43,721 nt of DNA from Ectocarpus siliculosus (lineage: Eukaryota; Sar; Phaeophyceae; Ectocarpales; Ectocarpaceae): the NCBI GenBank assembly GCA_000310025.1, contig FN649758.1, positions 3,243,968-3,287,688 on the forward strand. The letters are read 5' to 3'. Positions within the stretch are counted from its first letter, which is position 1, and each line of letters opens with the position of its first letter. Both the position numbers and the translations under genes were made by a program. Shown one piece after another: positions 22,549-34,277 of the stretch. The notes below the pieces were generated by a model. It saw nothing but the letters and a program-made list of their open reading frames with translations, did not search any database and was not told the origin of the DNA.

Positions 22549-23439
22549 ATGGATTTATTTAGTAGTCCCCCCAGGATTACACGCAGGAGAGAAGGAAGAG
22601 GAACTCTGCACCAAGTCCATTCTCTTATAGACGTAACAACAATTGTCAACCCATCCGCAGGTCGAAGCATCGACAAGTCGATTCAAAAGCCAGGATCCGC
22701 CCTCGAAGATCGAGCTGCAAGTAAGGCAAATCACTATGCGGGAACTTTCAACCCGTCTAGATCTACCTTCCTTGCTGCTGCTTTTTCGACGAATGGTGGT
22801 CTTGGCAAAGGCACCAATCGACTCTCATCGTTGCTATCGCCCACCACTTGGCGCACGAAGCTTTTTGCCCGGGGAATTTCGACGACGAAAGAGCCTTTGA
22901 GTTCGCCTGAAAGCTTTTCATACTAACAGGATTCGGAGACGGTTTACCTTCGAGCTAGCTCGTTTTCTGTCGATACGAACTCGCGATGTGTTCAAACGTC
23001 ATGGGCTACTGATCGACCAACTTCCACCAGGGCCAATCGGTTGGGATCTCTGCGACAACGTTAGTAATGAGGGTAATTATTTTAGGAGTGACGGAGACGA
23101 AGAAAAGGGAAAGGGAAGAAAGGAGGACGAAGACGACGATGGAGGAGGAAAACATGGAGGAGAGGAAGAGAGCAAAGGGTTTGAGCCAGATGACCTTCCC
23201 CGAAACAAAAAACGTAGGGCTTGCCTAGAGATTCTTGTCAAAATGAGGATCATAATGATGGTAGCGAAAACAAGGAGGATAATGGTGAAAGTGCTCCTAA
23301 ACAAACTAGAGTTCAAGGAAATAGATTGGGTAGGCGCGTCCAGTTGTATTCTGTTGCTGTTGTTTCTGTCTTTGATCCGAAGGGTAGTCTAGCCTCCCCC
23401 ATGCTGCCCCCTCACGGGGTCCCAATTCATGGCAGATAA
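22549..23439 (+). other. Central part of the TIR element, weak coding signs only
   Basis: Several short plus-strand frames overlap here. One segment (about 23060-23220) encodes a strongly acidic and basic run with KNKKRRACLE, and its neighbours are open in different frames. No transposase, helicase or chromodomain signature is recognisable. It could be a decayed captured or transposase gene, but I cannot assign it. Confidence 0.25.
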
Positions 23440-23494
23440 AAGTGTTTTTGTGTTTTCAACCGCACTAAGACTGACGTCTTTTCATTGGACAGCC

Positions 23495-23534
23495 GGTTTG
23501 CGCGGTCGATGCTAAGAATAAAAACACACACACC
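23495..23534. repeat. Internal direct repeat of the TIR element, second copy
   Basis: This copy reads ggtttgcgcggtcgatgc, then aataaaaacacacacacc. Together with 22379-22416 it could be a trace of an insertion or segmental duplication inside the element. Confidence 0.85.
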
Positions 23535-24163
23535 AGGCAGAGAAGACAGACTCCACACAGAGAAATAGGGTACACGTGCTACTGCGGACCCGAACAGCTC
23601 TTCGCAGGGGCGTACCATGCCATGTGCGGAAGGTGAACTGTGCGCTCAACCAGACTCAACGCCGCAAGACCCTCATGGCCACCACTGCCAAGGAGGATGT
23701 GGCGGCGGCTGCACGGCATTTGCGGCAGCATGTTTTATGCAGTGATATTTTGTACGAACGAGAGCTTTACCAAGGCAGTTTGTGCCGTCACAGCTCACTC
23801 GAGTACATGACGTGTCTTCTTTCGCCGTCGACTAGTCCTGGTTAGGCTGTAGCCCGAAACTACTGTAGTATCTTATTTTACAACAAACACTTGTTGGCTC
23901 CACAGGTTGGAACCACACATGTCGCAGGAAAGAAAGTCTGCCCATGCCCACGCTGGAACTTCCTTCAACAGCAGTGTCGATCCATTTCGTGCTCTGTTGA
24001 CCCTGCAAACGTGGGCGCTACACCATATAAGTCGAACACAACCTCATTAGTGCCAGACCGGCAATAATGAGGGATTTGCCAGCCCTCAATATAGTGCCGG
24101 GTGCCCGGTTTAGTGCCGGTGAACGCTCTGTGCACGTACCGGCACTAAACAGGGCCCAGTACT

Positions 24164-25017
24164 TACAATGATTGTTGGGATAGACAAGGAGAGATCCAGA
24201 ACAAACAGTCTTCCCGTTTCCAGATTCCGCCGCTTTCAATCTTGTACATACCAAAATGCAGATTTGCAGTGCTGCTGCTCGCCTTCCACTAGCGACAGAG
24301 AAACGACCAACCAGCCCTGACGCCTTCCGACTTAAGACGGGGACAGCAACGACCCGAGATCACGCCGAATATTGGATCGAAGATGGAGAGAGCCCTCTCA
24401 ACGAGCGGACGTGTACATCATACACGATGGAACGTGAACCTTCCTGCGTCGACGATATCCCCTCGGGGTTACCCCCCTGTTCCAGGGACCAAACGTACTA
24501 CTGTACACGACGCCCTGCACCACTTAATTCGGAACTCCGGATTAATTGAGGAGTGTCTGTGATACTGACAACAAGATACCATGTGTCTTTATTTTTACTA
24601 AAGCTCTAAGTGCCTTCTTGACACAATTCACCCGTCCATTCTCGCCTCCGTCCTTGCTACACGCTACTACTACATACTGTAGACACGGAATGCCTGACCT
24701 TCTCCTTACAACACGCCTTTCCTGTAACACTGGCAGCCAGTTCGGAGGGCATGGACTTCAGGTACTGTACTTTGTCGATCATCCCTTTTCGCATGCCATG
24801 CACTCAGCAAAAAATCTTCCCGCTCCAGTCCCGATTTATTGAATTATGGAGAGAAATTACTTGGAGACTCGAGCACCAGCGGGGAGGGGGGGCACCGCAC
24901 CCGAACAACAGTACTTTACACGTCCACACGCGCGAAAACGCTACGCACTCGCACGTCCCTATGCCAATGACGGTTCAGTAACCGTTCTATTGCAGGCCGG
25001 TCTACAGTACCCAGAAA
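24164..25017. other. No supported gene
   Basis: Between the TIR element and the duplicated PARP 3' flank I find only short unmatched frames and no recognisable feature. Confidence 0.45.
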
Positions 25018-25440
25018 CACAAATCATATGCCGAACAAGGGTGGTTTCCACAGATGATGCAAAGGCGAAGAATGCTCGCGCCCATGCGTTCCACCGAGTG
25101 TCGTTTGGACGGTATACACATCCCTACCACATTACCGCCAATCTCTACGGCTGGATTACTACGCAGTGCAGGCTATTGGTAGCCCTGTGGTCCACCACCG
25201 CCGACATCGTCGATGGTGCGGGACGAAAATCGGTACCAACGCCGGTCCTCAGAGCCGGCATCACTACAATAGTGCCATTCGTTGACGATGACGCTATAGG
25301 GCCTGGTGAATGCTGGCGTGCCGTGCTGCCGCTTCGGCCGCCAAGTCACCATTGGCCAAGCGGAAACTTGACGTGTGGCCGATCAGCAGGAACCTTGTTG
25401 TCGTGCAAGCACGGGGTCGTAGGCAAGCAAAACACGGGGG
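25018..25440. repeat. 3' flank of PARP copy 2, duplicate of 9618-10060
   Basis: This is the second copy of the flanking duplication described at 9618-10060, in the same orientation and at the same place relative to the last PARP exons. Confidence 0.85.
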
Positions 25441-25539
25441 TGTTATCCGACGTCATGTGTACTTGTCTACTAACGTCGCGTGTGCTGGTCTGGTACCTTG
25501 CGATTGAAGAAATCTTAATGAACTCGTCTGTGCACGACT

Positions 25540-26560
25540 TCCGAGCCTGCAAGCTTGGATACTCACCAGACTCTAGAAACACCTCTAAGGGTTTCTCAAC
25601 CGACGTTTTCGACCTACGGGAGTGAGAGTAGTAGATCATCGCAACCCCAAAGGTGAGCGGCGGGGTAGCGTGAAACGGGCGGATAGGGTGCACCTCGTGG
25701 CCACGGAGTCCTCGTCCGGAGTGACGAAGTACCCTTGCCGATGATACTCCGGTCTAACGTTTGTGGTTCGTGGTGAAGGAACCGAAGGAACCGGCGAGAA
25801 TGAGAGCCAGGGCAAATTTGACGAAAGAGGGGTGGGGGATGAAAATTAGATGCGACCAACGGTATGATTATGACACACAAATTGCCTATAACGTGCCCTT
25901 GGACCGGAAGCTCGCTGCTTTTCTCCAAGCCTTAGGCCTGATAGTTTCCCATTCACAACGCATGTTGGAATACTTTCGCCAATGGGCCGAAGTAAGGGCA
26001 CATCAACAACAGCACCGCGGTTGGTTGTATGCGACTACCATAGTTCTAACGTGCAAGGGGAGGGTAGGGTAAACGCCAGATAGTTCGCCCTGTTCACAAT
26101 TTGGGTCACATGGGGACCAAGTTAGCCAATTCCCAACCAATCTGAACCAAATCACCCTGAAGAAAACTGGGTACGACCAAGCAATTCCTTACCTGTCGAT
26201 GACTTCGCAGACAGCATGTATGGTGGGCGCTTTCGCTACGTTGATGTAGGATTGTTTTACCCTGTTGCCGTGCCCGCCGTGACCGCGAAGTGAAACGCCT
26301 TGGGTCGAAAGACTTCCTCCAAAGGCAGTGACCGCAGGAACAGCACTGGTAGCATTGGCAGCCGTATTGGAAGCACTGGCACTGGCAGCATTGGTAGCGA
26401 TCGCCCGCGCCGGCACGAGCGCCGCCCTCGGCTGTCGTTTCATCGCAACTCGAACCCAGCTATGAACCATAGTATAGGCAAGCGTCTTCCAAGGTGAAGC
26501 AGTCATGTAGATTCCTTTGCCGTCATGAACTGCGACATGAAAACCAAGTTCCTTCTCGGC
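25540..26560 (-). pseudogene. PARP6/8-type gene copy 2, 3' fragment only
   Basis: Two exons match exons 13 and 14 of copy 1. The first (about 26560-26193) has HVAVHDGKGIYMTASPWKTLAYT, the single repeat unit ending GGSLSTQGVSLRGHGGHGN, and HAVCEVIDR, with a GT donor at 26192. The second (25753-25694) encodes YFVTPDEDSVATR with AG and GT borders. The last exon region (to about 25540) keeps FLESGEYP, but its acceptor dinucleotide is changed relative to copy 1. No exon with FHGS, nor anything upstream, follows on the minus strand; the sequence runs into copy 3 instead. The piece lacks the NAD-binding His block and cannot make a working transferase by itself. Confidence 0.8.
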
Positions 26561-26675
26561 CGAGAACTTTTTCAAAGCTTCATGCACATGTGCTACATGT
26601 AGCCTGTGGCTTGTGCCGTTCACTTGAATCAGCCGCCTGGAACCACCACTGCACCATTTCGCACGACTTGCCCAG

Positions 26676-29600
26676 CACACCGCACAAGTTTATGCCGGCG
26701 AGTACGTCGATGACGTAGACGGCATCTCCATATGGCTCCAGTTTTATGCATACTCGACCTACTTCCGAGTATACGTCCACCCTTGGAGGTTTTCCGAGGG
26801 TCGCGCTCCCGGTACGACCGCCATTGCTGCCGGTCTGGATCCCAACAAAGGAGTCCTGGTGAGAAGAACGCGGGCTATAGTGCACAGCCTCTTTCGAGAG
26901 TTAGTCGCTGATGCGGCGTGCGCGGGGGTTGTCTAAAGATGGGCAATGACCCTCGCCGTTCAAATACAGCGTTTTTCTTTTTGAGACTACCGAAAAAAAA
27001 GGGCGCGCGCCTGTTAAATGGAGATGTCTTTCTGATTCTTTCCAACGCACCAGTGGCTTCGGCGAGACGTTTCTGTGCGAACGTATGCTCTGCAAGGCGG
27101 TGGAGAACGTGTTGAATCTAGGCTGGTCCCGCCGCGACATGAAGTCATCAAGCACGACCGGTCACGTTGAGGAAGACGGCCAGCCTGAGCAAGGGGTGGG
27201 CGACGATGGTGGTCGTGGCTACAGACCTTCCTGCCAACGAGATGGTCTGGAGGCGGTAGCAGCATCCTTGGGCGGAGACAGGGGGGTGGAGATGATTGCG
27301 GGTGGAGTGAAACGTGCAGCAATGCTTCGAGCGATTAAGGGGATCTGCAAAACCACGCAGGTATCGGCTGGTCTTGCTGCGTACGTCTTGCGGGTCTCCA
27401 AGGTACTTGCATGATACACTTGTTTACTGTCGGTGGTGATGCGGGGTGAACGGGGTACGTAAGGTTATATTATGACACAGATCGGTTTCATGCTTGGCGA
27501 TATTCAGCGGCGTGGAAGGGAGGACAACACGTAGCTGCATTTTGCACGAGGTTGGCACGAACAACGGTGAAACACCTTCAATTTTGGCTCCATCTTCCCG
27601 CCCGCCCGCGCCCGCGCCGCCAATGCCTCACTTTAATACGATCAGGACCAAGCCTACCTGAGGCTCAGTGACGGCAACTGTCGTCCAACGTTGGAGACAG
27701 GATTCAGAGAATTCACTGAGGTGGTTTCCTCAAGTAGATAAAGTGAGTCGCGAGGTGAAAGCTGTCGACAGCACGAGTGCATCAATGTGAGTATCCAATA
27801 TAAGTACCTTCCGTGCACCCATCATATGCGTTTCTCCACACAGCCGAAAATGTTGGCTGTCAGGGAAGCTTTCATTCGACGTGAAGAAAAGCGGTTGCGT
27901 TGAGGCCTTTCCCGCGTGATAGCAGTGTGTACCAGGTCAAGGGGACGCGAAACGGCAGGAAATTTCGTACAGTACTTGTACCACACGTAAACTTACATGT
28001 AAACAGACGCCCGCATGAACCCACCAATGAAAACAACACTGGATATTGCGTACTCGTGCTGGTTTGGTATCGCTCACGTGCGTTGTCTCTACGGGTGTAG
28101 CCTCCATGGAACCAGGCATTAGTCGCAAGACGGCAAAATATTTGACTGCAGCTATCCTTGACGGAGCGACTGTCGAATGCATGTTCCTGGTGCGTTTCTC
28201 ACAGGGGCTAGGATAAGGAAACGAGAGCAACACTGTCCCCTTCCCAAACCTCCCTTGTCAGATACATTTCATTGACGCATTGCGGCCCATCCTGGGTCGA
28301 GGCAGCGACAAATTGACTACGTTACGAGCTTGGCATTTGTACAGCCTCTTTCGTCGCCGCTGCCTCAGCCGAATGGGGTGGCTGGAGATAGAGACGGTTC
28401 GGTGGAACCGTAGGAGTGATTTTAAGAAGATCGCCGAAACAAACATATTGGTGAGTTGGTGGTTCTTGTGACGTTGTGACCATTTGATGCTGCAGGTCTA
28501 TTCTGAACCACGCTTTTCTGATGAGGTGAACACGATTAGCAGCGAACGAGTGTCAACGCCGCACCCGAGCTTCATACACAAAGTAGGTGTGCATTCTACT
28601 GGATACACTGATGTTTGTGCTCTCGCCACCACTCCGTCGTTCTGGCATCTCGATGCCAAGGTGCGAGTAGCGCTGACCGTGATCGACACGCTGCAGAATG
28701 TCAACCAGACGTGTCAGGTATGCTGCAACGGCGCACCTCATCGGTGCCGACCGTGTGCCGACAGGTGAGGCCGAGGTACGTTAGGAGACACGACATAGAT
28801 ACTGAAGTTCGAGCCACCGGGCCTCGAAAACCCTTTACTGGGGACGTAGCTGAATTCATTGCCGTCGGGGCAGATTCAAGATCTCTCCGCTTCTCGAACA
28901 CGGGTGCTGTATTTCTCATTCGGTTTGCTCTCATTTCTCAGCCATTCTGTGTTGGATGGGTTCGTTCATGTGTACTTCCGACCTGTGTTGTCCCCGCATT
29001 CGGCACATGCGATCGTTGAATAGGGAGGAGGCATAACGGCGCCAGCGGCCCGGTCGAGATGTCGCGATTCCACGGGGGGAGAGTGGGGTGTGTCACGTGT
29101 TTAGGAGGCTACAATACGTCGGGACGTTGACCAACCTCTTTATTCTGCTGAATTCTGCTGAGTCGCACGCATATTTATCCCCGTTCTTTTCTTTGGAAGG
29201 TTCTGAAATTCATGCGTGCCGTTTTCGTCCCGCCGACCCCCCTCGCTCCACCTCAAAGTGTGCTGGTAGAACACGATTGCCCTCCCGGGGTTACACACGT
29301 CTTCCGCCCTCGGGGTTTCCAACCCGATACTGACCCGGGCGCGAAGGGGCCGGCCACCCATCTTCCCGAGGATACACGTAAGCCTCGGGGTGGATGGTTA
29401 CTGTGTTGCCGGGTGTACCCGTATTATTGTGCCTGTGCGGGCTCACTTTCACCGTACTTTTCGCGCGCACGCCCAGCCGTCTACACGCCACGGGCACTGT
29501 CACTCGTACCCGCTTGGTCATGAGAACGGTCACAGGAGTTCTGCCGGTGGAGATCCGAGCAAATGGGATGTGGAACGGACGTCGAGTCGCAGGTAAGGAA

Positions 29601-32600
29601 GCCTTAACATATTGGTGGAACAACCTGCTTCGCGCACAAGTGGTTACCTAGCGTGAATCGCCGTTCGGTTGGAGTTAGCTAGAAGTTCGGCTTTTTCAGA
29701 TAACCATTTTCCGCGCTTTTCATGCTGAGAGAAATGCTTGTCCTATATTGCTTGGAGAGCCACTCTTGAAAACGTGATCAGTCCTAGAGGGTCCTGGGGG
29801 TGCAATGTGATTTTCGCTGGCGCGATGTTAAAGGGAGCGGACAGCACAGGCGTTGTTGTTACTATCACTTGTAACGTGGGCGTCGAGGAGAACTTTTTCT
29901 GCGCGATGGCAGGGTACGGGGGAAAACAAACTTCGTACATTGCACCTTGATATGCTCTCTCTAGCGGCCATATCCAACTACGGATGCGCGTTAGGCTCAT
30001 TCCCGTCATACCCGACACATCCCTTGCTCGTGTTTGGTGTCGTTCTCGCCTTCCACCACTTCTTCGCCCGTCTCTTCACGTAAATTTCAAAAGAATCTCC
30101 ATACGCAGTCGGGCGTTGAGAAACAGGTGAGTGTAAATTGGGTGTCGTGGTACACTGCGGAGATATTTGGCACACGTCGATGATGGTATTCAATGTCCGT
30201 TGGGTTGGAGTACAGTAGTGTAGAAGAGCACACCAACAACAACAACAGCAACGTGATTTCTGGTTCTTACCTAAATCAAAGGTGCAAAGCAACAAACAGG
30301 GCGTGGAACTGCTGATCAAACTGTTCCGTAAGGCCTTAGAGGGCGCGCGGCCCGAGCTAGGCTTCCCGAAGAAGGTGAATCACGTCCGAGGTGTGGTGGT
30401 GGTCTTGGTTATTGCTGTCGTCGTCATTGTTGTTTTGGTGGTGCTTCCGGTGGCCAATAGTGATTGATCTCTGTACCGTTTTCCACATGCAGGAGGCTGT
30501 GATGACGTTTATCCAGGGCACATCACTGAACAATCATGGTCAGTGAACTTCATGGTTAGGGTTCGATAGAAGTGTGATAAGGCAAGCAGTTCGGGGTGTC
30601 GCGTCCCACCCCTCCAGCGACAATCGTTCTCGCATACCATGCATTGTTGGTATGGATTCGTTCCATCTATTCTGGTGCCTGTCTCCAGATGATTGACAAA
30701 TCAGCAGGTCACAGAAGGTGTAAACGGACCTCCGTTTGCCAACTTACTCGAACGACAACAGAGGTTCACAAAATGTCATCGAAGTGTTTCCGCATCGACA
30801 TTGATATAGTAAGGTTGTCGACATCATGATCTGGACAGGGAGTAATTCATACCTCGGAAGGCGACTCTCACCGCCGTTCTCTCTTCTGCTGAAACAATGA
30901 GCTCGATCCCGGATTGAAACCTCGGTGGCATTCGTGCTGTTTAATATCGAAGGTCTTCAAATTGCGGGAGGATGGTCGCGGGCGGAGCAACCAGGACGTC
31001 GATAATGCGAGGGAGCCTCCAACGTGCTTTTCACTCGATCAACATCAGCCGTAGATTAGATGACGTCCTTGTTGAGGTGCCGTTGTGTGTCGCTACGTAC
31101 CACCGTACCGCATAGTTAGTTCAACCTCGCGTTTTCCAGGTGGTGGTTGTTGGTTCTCCTTCTCACTGTCTGCCGCATTAACAAGCGCGTACAGTGCGTG
31201 TGAATTTCGTACTCATCCCCGCCTCCACCACACGAAATAAAAAGAGTTTGTAGTTCTCTAAATAGCCGTGCGCGGTCGGTCGTGCGCCCACCAATTGTGC
31301 TGCTGTGAAACGGTGGTATATTTCAGGGGTTATTGTGGCTGCTGCATAAAGGGCATGGCAACCGGATCGGGTGCCCAAGCTGTCAGTATCAAAGAGAAAC
31401 CTGCTGTGGGGGGGGGAAGCTAAAGTCAGTCCGTTTCCGAAACTCCATTGTCCCTCCTCCGCACGCACGCCAACCCGCAACAACCGCTTGGTCTAAAAAC
31501 GACCATCACACCTGAATGCATGGCACACACGATGGTAAAACGCTGTAGGCACTCCAGGTGCTCAACGCTTTATCGCCTGTGGCGATCATGGACCAGTGCA
31601 GGAGGGGTGAGGGGAGCCTTCGCACACGCCTGAGTAACACCCACCGAGGGACCTCAACGCTGAGAGGCGCGTTGTCATATATCAGCCCGCTGGCGTACCC
31701 GCGATTGGAGTGGATACTATCGACGTGAGTGGCAGCCACTCGAACGTGGTGGCTGGAGGAAAAACTCAGCGTCTGCCTGATAACGGCGGTGATGACTGTT
31801 TTGGGGTTGCTGGTGTTTCCTATAGCCACCCTATGTAGCAACGTGGCTCTCTTGATGATTACTACCGCGTTGCTGCTACCAAGAGACATACCACGTGCCG
31901 AGATAACGGCGGCGCAAAGATGGTGGTTTCTTTGGTTCCATCCGTCTAGCCCCTGATCGCTCTCACGTGAATATATTGTTGCTTTCAGGGGAGAGCTGAG
32001 ACTGTTGATGAAACAAGAAGCTATCCAGCAAATTCCATGCGAGAAGCAGTTTCTACTAACAGGTACGCGCTGCACCCCGTAGCGACAGCTACAAGTCTCC
32101 TGTCGTGTATCAAGCGTTTTTGCTGGCGCTGCTGTTCATAGTTCGGACCAGTGACGTTTCATCCGGAGGGTTTCCGATAGCTTCTCAAACCACTTCTCGA
32201 AGATTTCTCCATTGGTCACGAGGCTCAACACTCTACGGCGATGGTGCGGTTTCGGAGCACCTGTGGCACCTGCGGTGAGAAAGGCGACACTTCAACATTC
32301 TGCGCGATCACGTTTGCCTCACAGCACGCGCGCCTTCATGCGAGCGTGATGACTTCTGCCGGAGCTTTCCCTGGCGGCTGTGTACAGAATGTTGAGGAGA
32401 CGCTGGGAGCTCCGGAAACACGCGGTGCCCAAGAAGTGCAATGCTTTGTACGTGCAGCTACACGCTTTGTGGAACCTCCGGTTGGGTAAAAGTGGCAATA
32501 AGTGTTGGCTATCTTGATTTCTTGCTGTGCTGTGCTTTTTTCTACAGATAATCCAGCGCGGGAGGAAAGGTTTCAGAATAATAAAAGGAGGTCCGGACCA

Positions 32601-34277
32601 TTTTTTGCATTTCACGGTAGCGTTGCGGATAACTTGCACGGAATACTTAACCAGGGCATCATGAGCATGTCCGGTAAGTGCTCTACTGCTTCGATGAGCT
32701 TGAGCGTAAACATATGGTTTCGGTCGCGTGGATTGTTCCTCAGACGATCGCTTGGTGCATGTCACAACCTACCTGTTGCTTCCTTGACGCTTTGGCGTTC
32801 TCCAGTCGTCGCAAGGGCAAGACGTTAGCGTGGTTCTGTCGCGTGAACCAAACCGTTTTGGGACCACAAGGTCGCCTACCACGATGACTAGTTGAAAAAC
32901 TGTAGATCTCTACTGTAGTTGCCGTTTCCTTCAGCCTGGATAACATGTTCGGCATGAACTTTCGTAGGAAACTTAATAACTCTATTGTCAGCACTGACTG
33001 GTCAATCTATTGGTTTGATTTCGACTTTAATAGACAGCAAAATCACCGAAAGTGACAGCTACGACAACCAACCATCAACAGCCATCAACACAAACATTTG
33101 TGCTTCATGTCGAAACCACTGTCTGTGTCGGAACTCCTCTACACATACTCCTAAACCTCAAAAGTTCCTTGTCATCCTTTGTTTGTTCGTGAGGTTTGTC
33201 CAAAAAGGTGGGCGTTTCTACAGGGCAATAGCAATGCCAAGAAGGGCCGGGTGCGATATTTAGTTTAGGACAGCCACCCGTGTTTTCCGATTCCTCCTTT
33301 CATTGGTGTTCGCGCTCGGGCCGTGCCCGCTCTCGTGATTTCTCATTCTCTAACCAAACCTGTGCTAGTTTCTATACTCTCACCTCCTTGAGGACAATGC
33401 CTCCCATGCCCATCCCTCTTCTTCCTGTCAATTGCAGGCTCGAAGTACATGTCAAATGGGGGCTGTCGGTGGCGATGGCATCTACATGGCTGAGAACCCT
33501 TTCCAAGCGCTTACGTACGCGCGCCCAGGTACGAGGGGAAATGGGGTACAGCTGCTGCGAGTGCTTCCAGCGTTGCGAAGGCCGCGAACGCTGCTAAATA
33601 GTATGGCCGCAGATGCCAACAATTCTTCCTCTCCTGGTTCTACCTTCCCTTCCGCTGATCCTGCGGCTGTCGGCGCCAAAGGTGGAAGTTTTTCGACGCA
33701 AGGCTGTGCTGCCGGTGGCGGCGTTGGGAACGGGACAAATTTTTCCACGATAGTTGCTGTCTGCGAAGTAATCAACAGGTACCCGGCCTTCTCATTGGGC
33801 TTGGCAGCCGACACAGTTGGCTAGCCGGGTTGATTGGCGATTGGCCGGCTGGGAGCATGAGGACACGACAGATTGAATAGCATGGGGTGGGACGCTTCGA
33901 TTCGACCCCCTTCTCCGTGATAATCATCGTCAGCGCAACCCAGTTCAGCTCCCAAGAAAGAACCTAGCGTGCCGATGGCCCATGTTGCAATCGCTCGCTC
34001 AATTCAATAACTCTCCGACTGCTGAGCACGGTGAACGCGAAGGCGTACGGCCATGTAAGCAAGCAGTACCAGACTCGCCCGAAAACCACCCCCCTGCACC
34101 GCAATGCCAACCAGCCTCCTGCTTGTTTTCGGCACTCCTGACTCCTCGTCCTGAAGTGCTGTTGCACTTGAAATTGTGCTTATGTCCTCTTTCCTTCCCC
34201 GCAAAACGTAGACCGGGACACCAGCATAACAGCAAGGCGCATTACGTCATATCGGACGAGAGTTGCGTGGCCATCAG
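26676..34277 (+). pseudogene. PARP6/8-type gene copy 3, 5'-truncated and frameshifted
   Basis: Located exons, numbered as in copy 1: E2 26676-26858, E4 27054-27402, E6 28262-28450, E7 28661-28764, E9 30282-30374, E10 31558-31724, E11 31989-32062, E12 32548-32673, E13 33438-33778, E14 34212-34277. E8 may be near 28945 (PFC after a good acceptor). E12 keeps FFAFHGS and E13 keeps GGDGIYMAENP and AVCEVINR. Lesions: E1 absent at the junction with copy 2; E3 not found, although E4 still has the phase that requires it; E5 not found; E6 with two frameshifts; E7 shorter by 10 nt (frameshift in the Cys cluster); E13 with one extra base in a G5 run near 33459. E9-E12 and E14 are in phase and E2 and E9 have exactly the same lengths as in copy 1. 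The E13 base could be a sequencing slip; the others argue for a real pseudogene. Confidence 0.82.

Larger units (their letters stand above)
22209..24163. mobile_element. Unclassified TIR element, about 1.95 kb, with subterminal TTTAGTGCCGGT repeats
   Basis: The left end AGTACTGGGCCCTGTTTAG is mirrored at the right end; the inverted match is perfect for the first 26 or so bases (22209-22234 against 24163-24138). Inside each end the motif TTTAGTGCCGGT or a close variant recurs: near 22222, 22256, 22306 and 22338 on the left, and near 24084, 24105 and 24139 (both orientations) on the right. Subterminal repeats near TIRs are typical of class II elements, where transposase binds. No transposase domain is recognised inside, so it looks non-autonomous. 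Flanks ctacaggc and tacaatga share only tacaNNN, so no clean target-site duplication is seen and the superfamily stays open. Confidence 0.75.

Noticed and set aside
22201-24171. hAT element with 8-base target-site duplication
   Set aside because: Flanks ctacaggc and tacaatga do not form a convincing duplication and no hAT transposase motif is present; left unclassified.
26560-26676. Bidirectional promoter between copies 2 and 3
   Set aside because: Both genes are truncated at this point (copy 2 begins in exon 13, copy 3 in exon 2), so this is a rearrangement junction and not a 5' intergenic region.
31506-32075. Minus-strand frame of 189 codons in PARP copy 3
   Set aside because: Similar to the plus-strand shadow at 14430-15100 only because both are antisense to PARP exon 10; the sense strand has conserved phase and splice borders.
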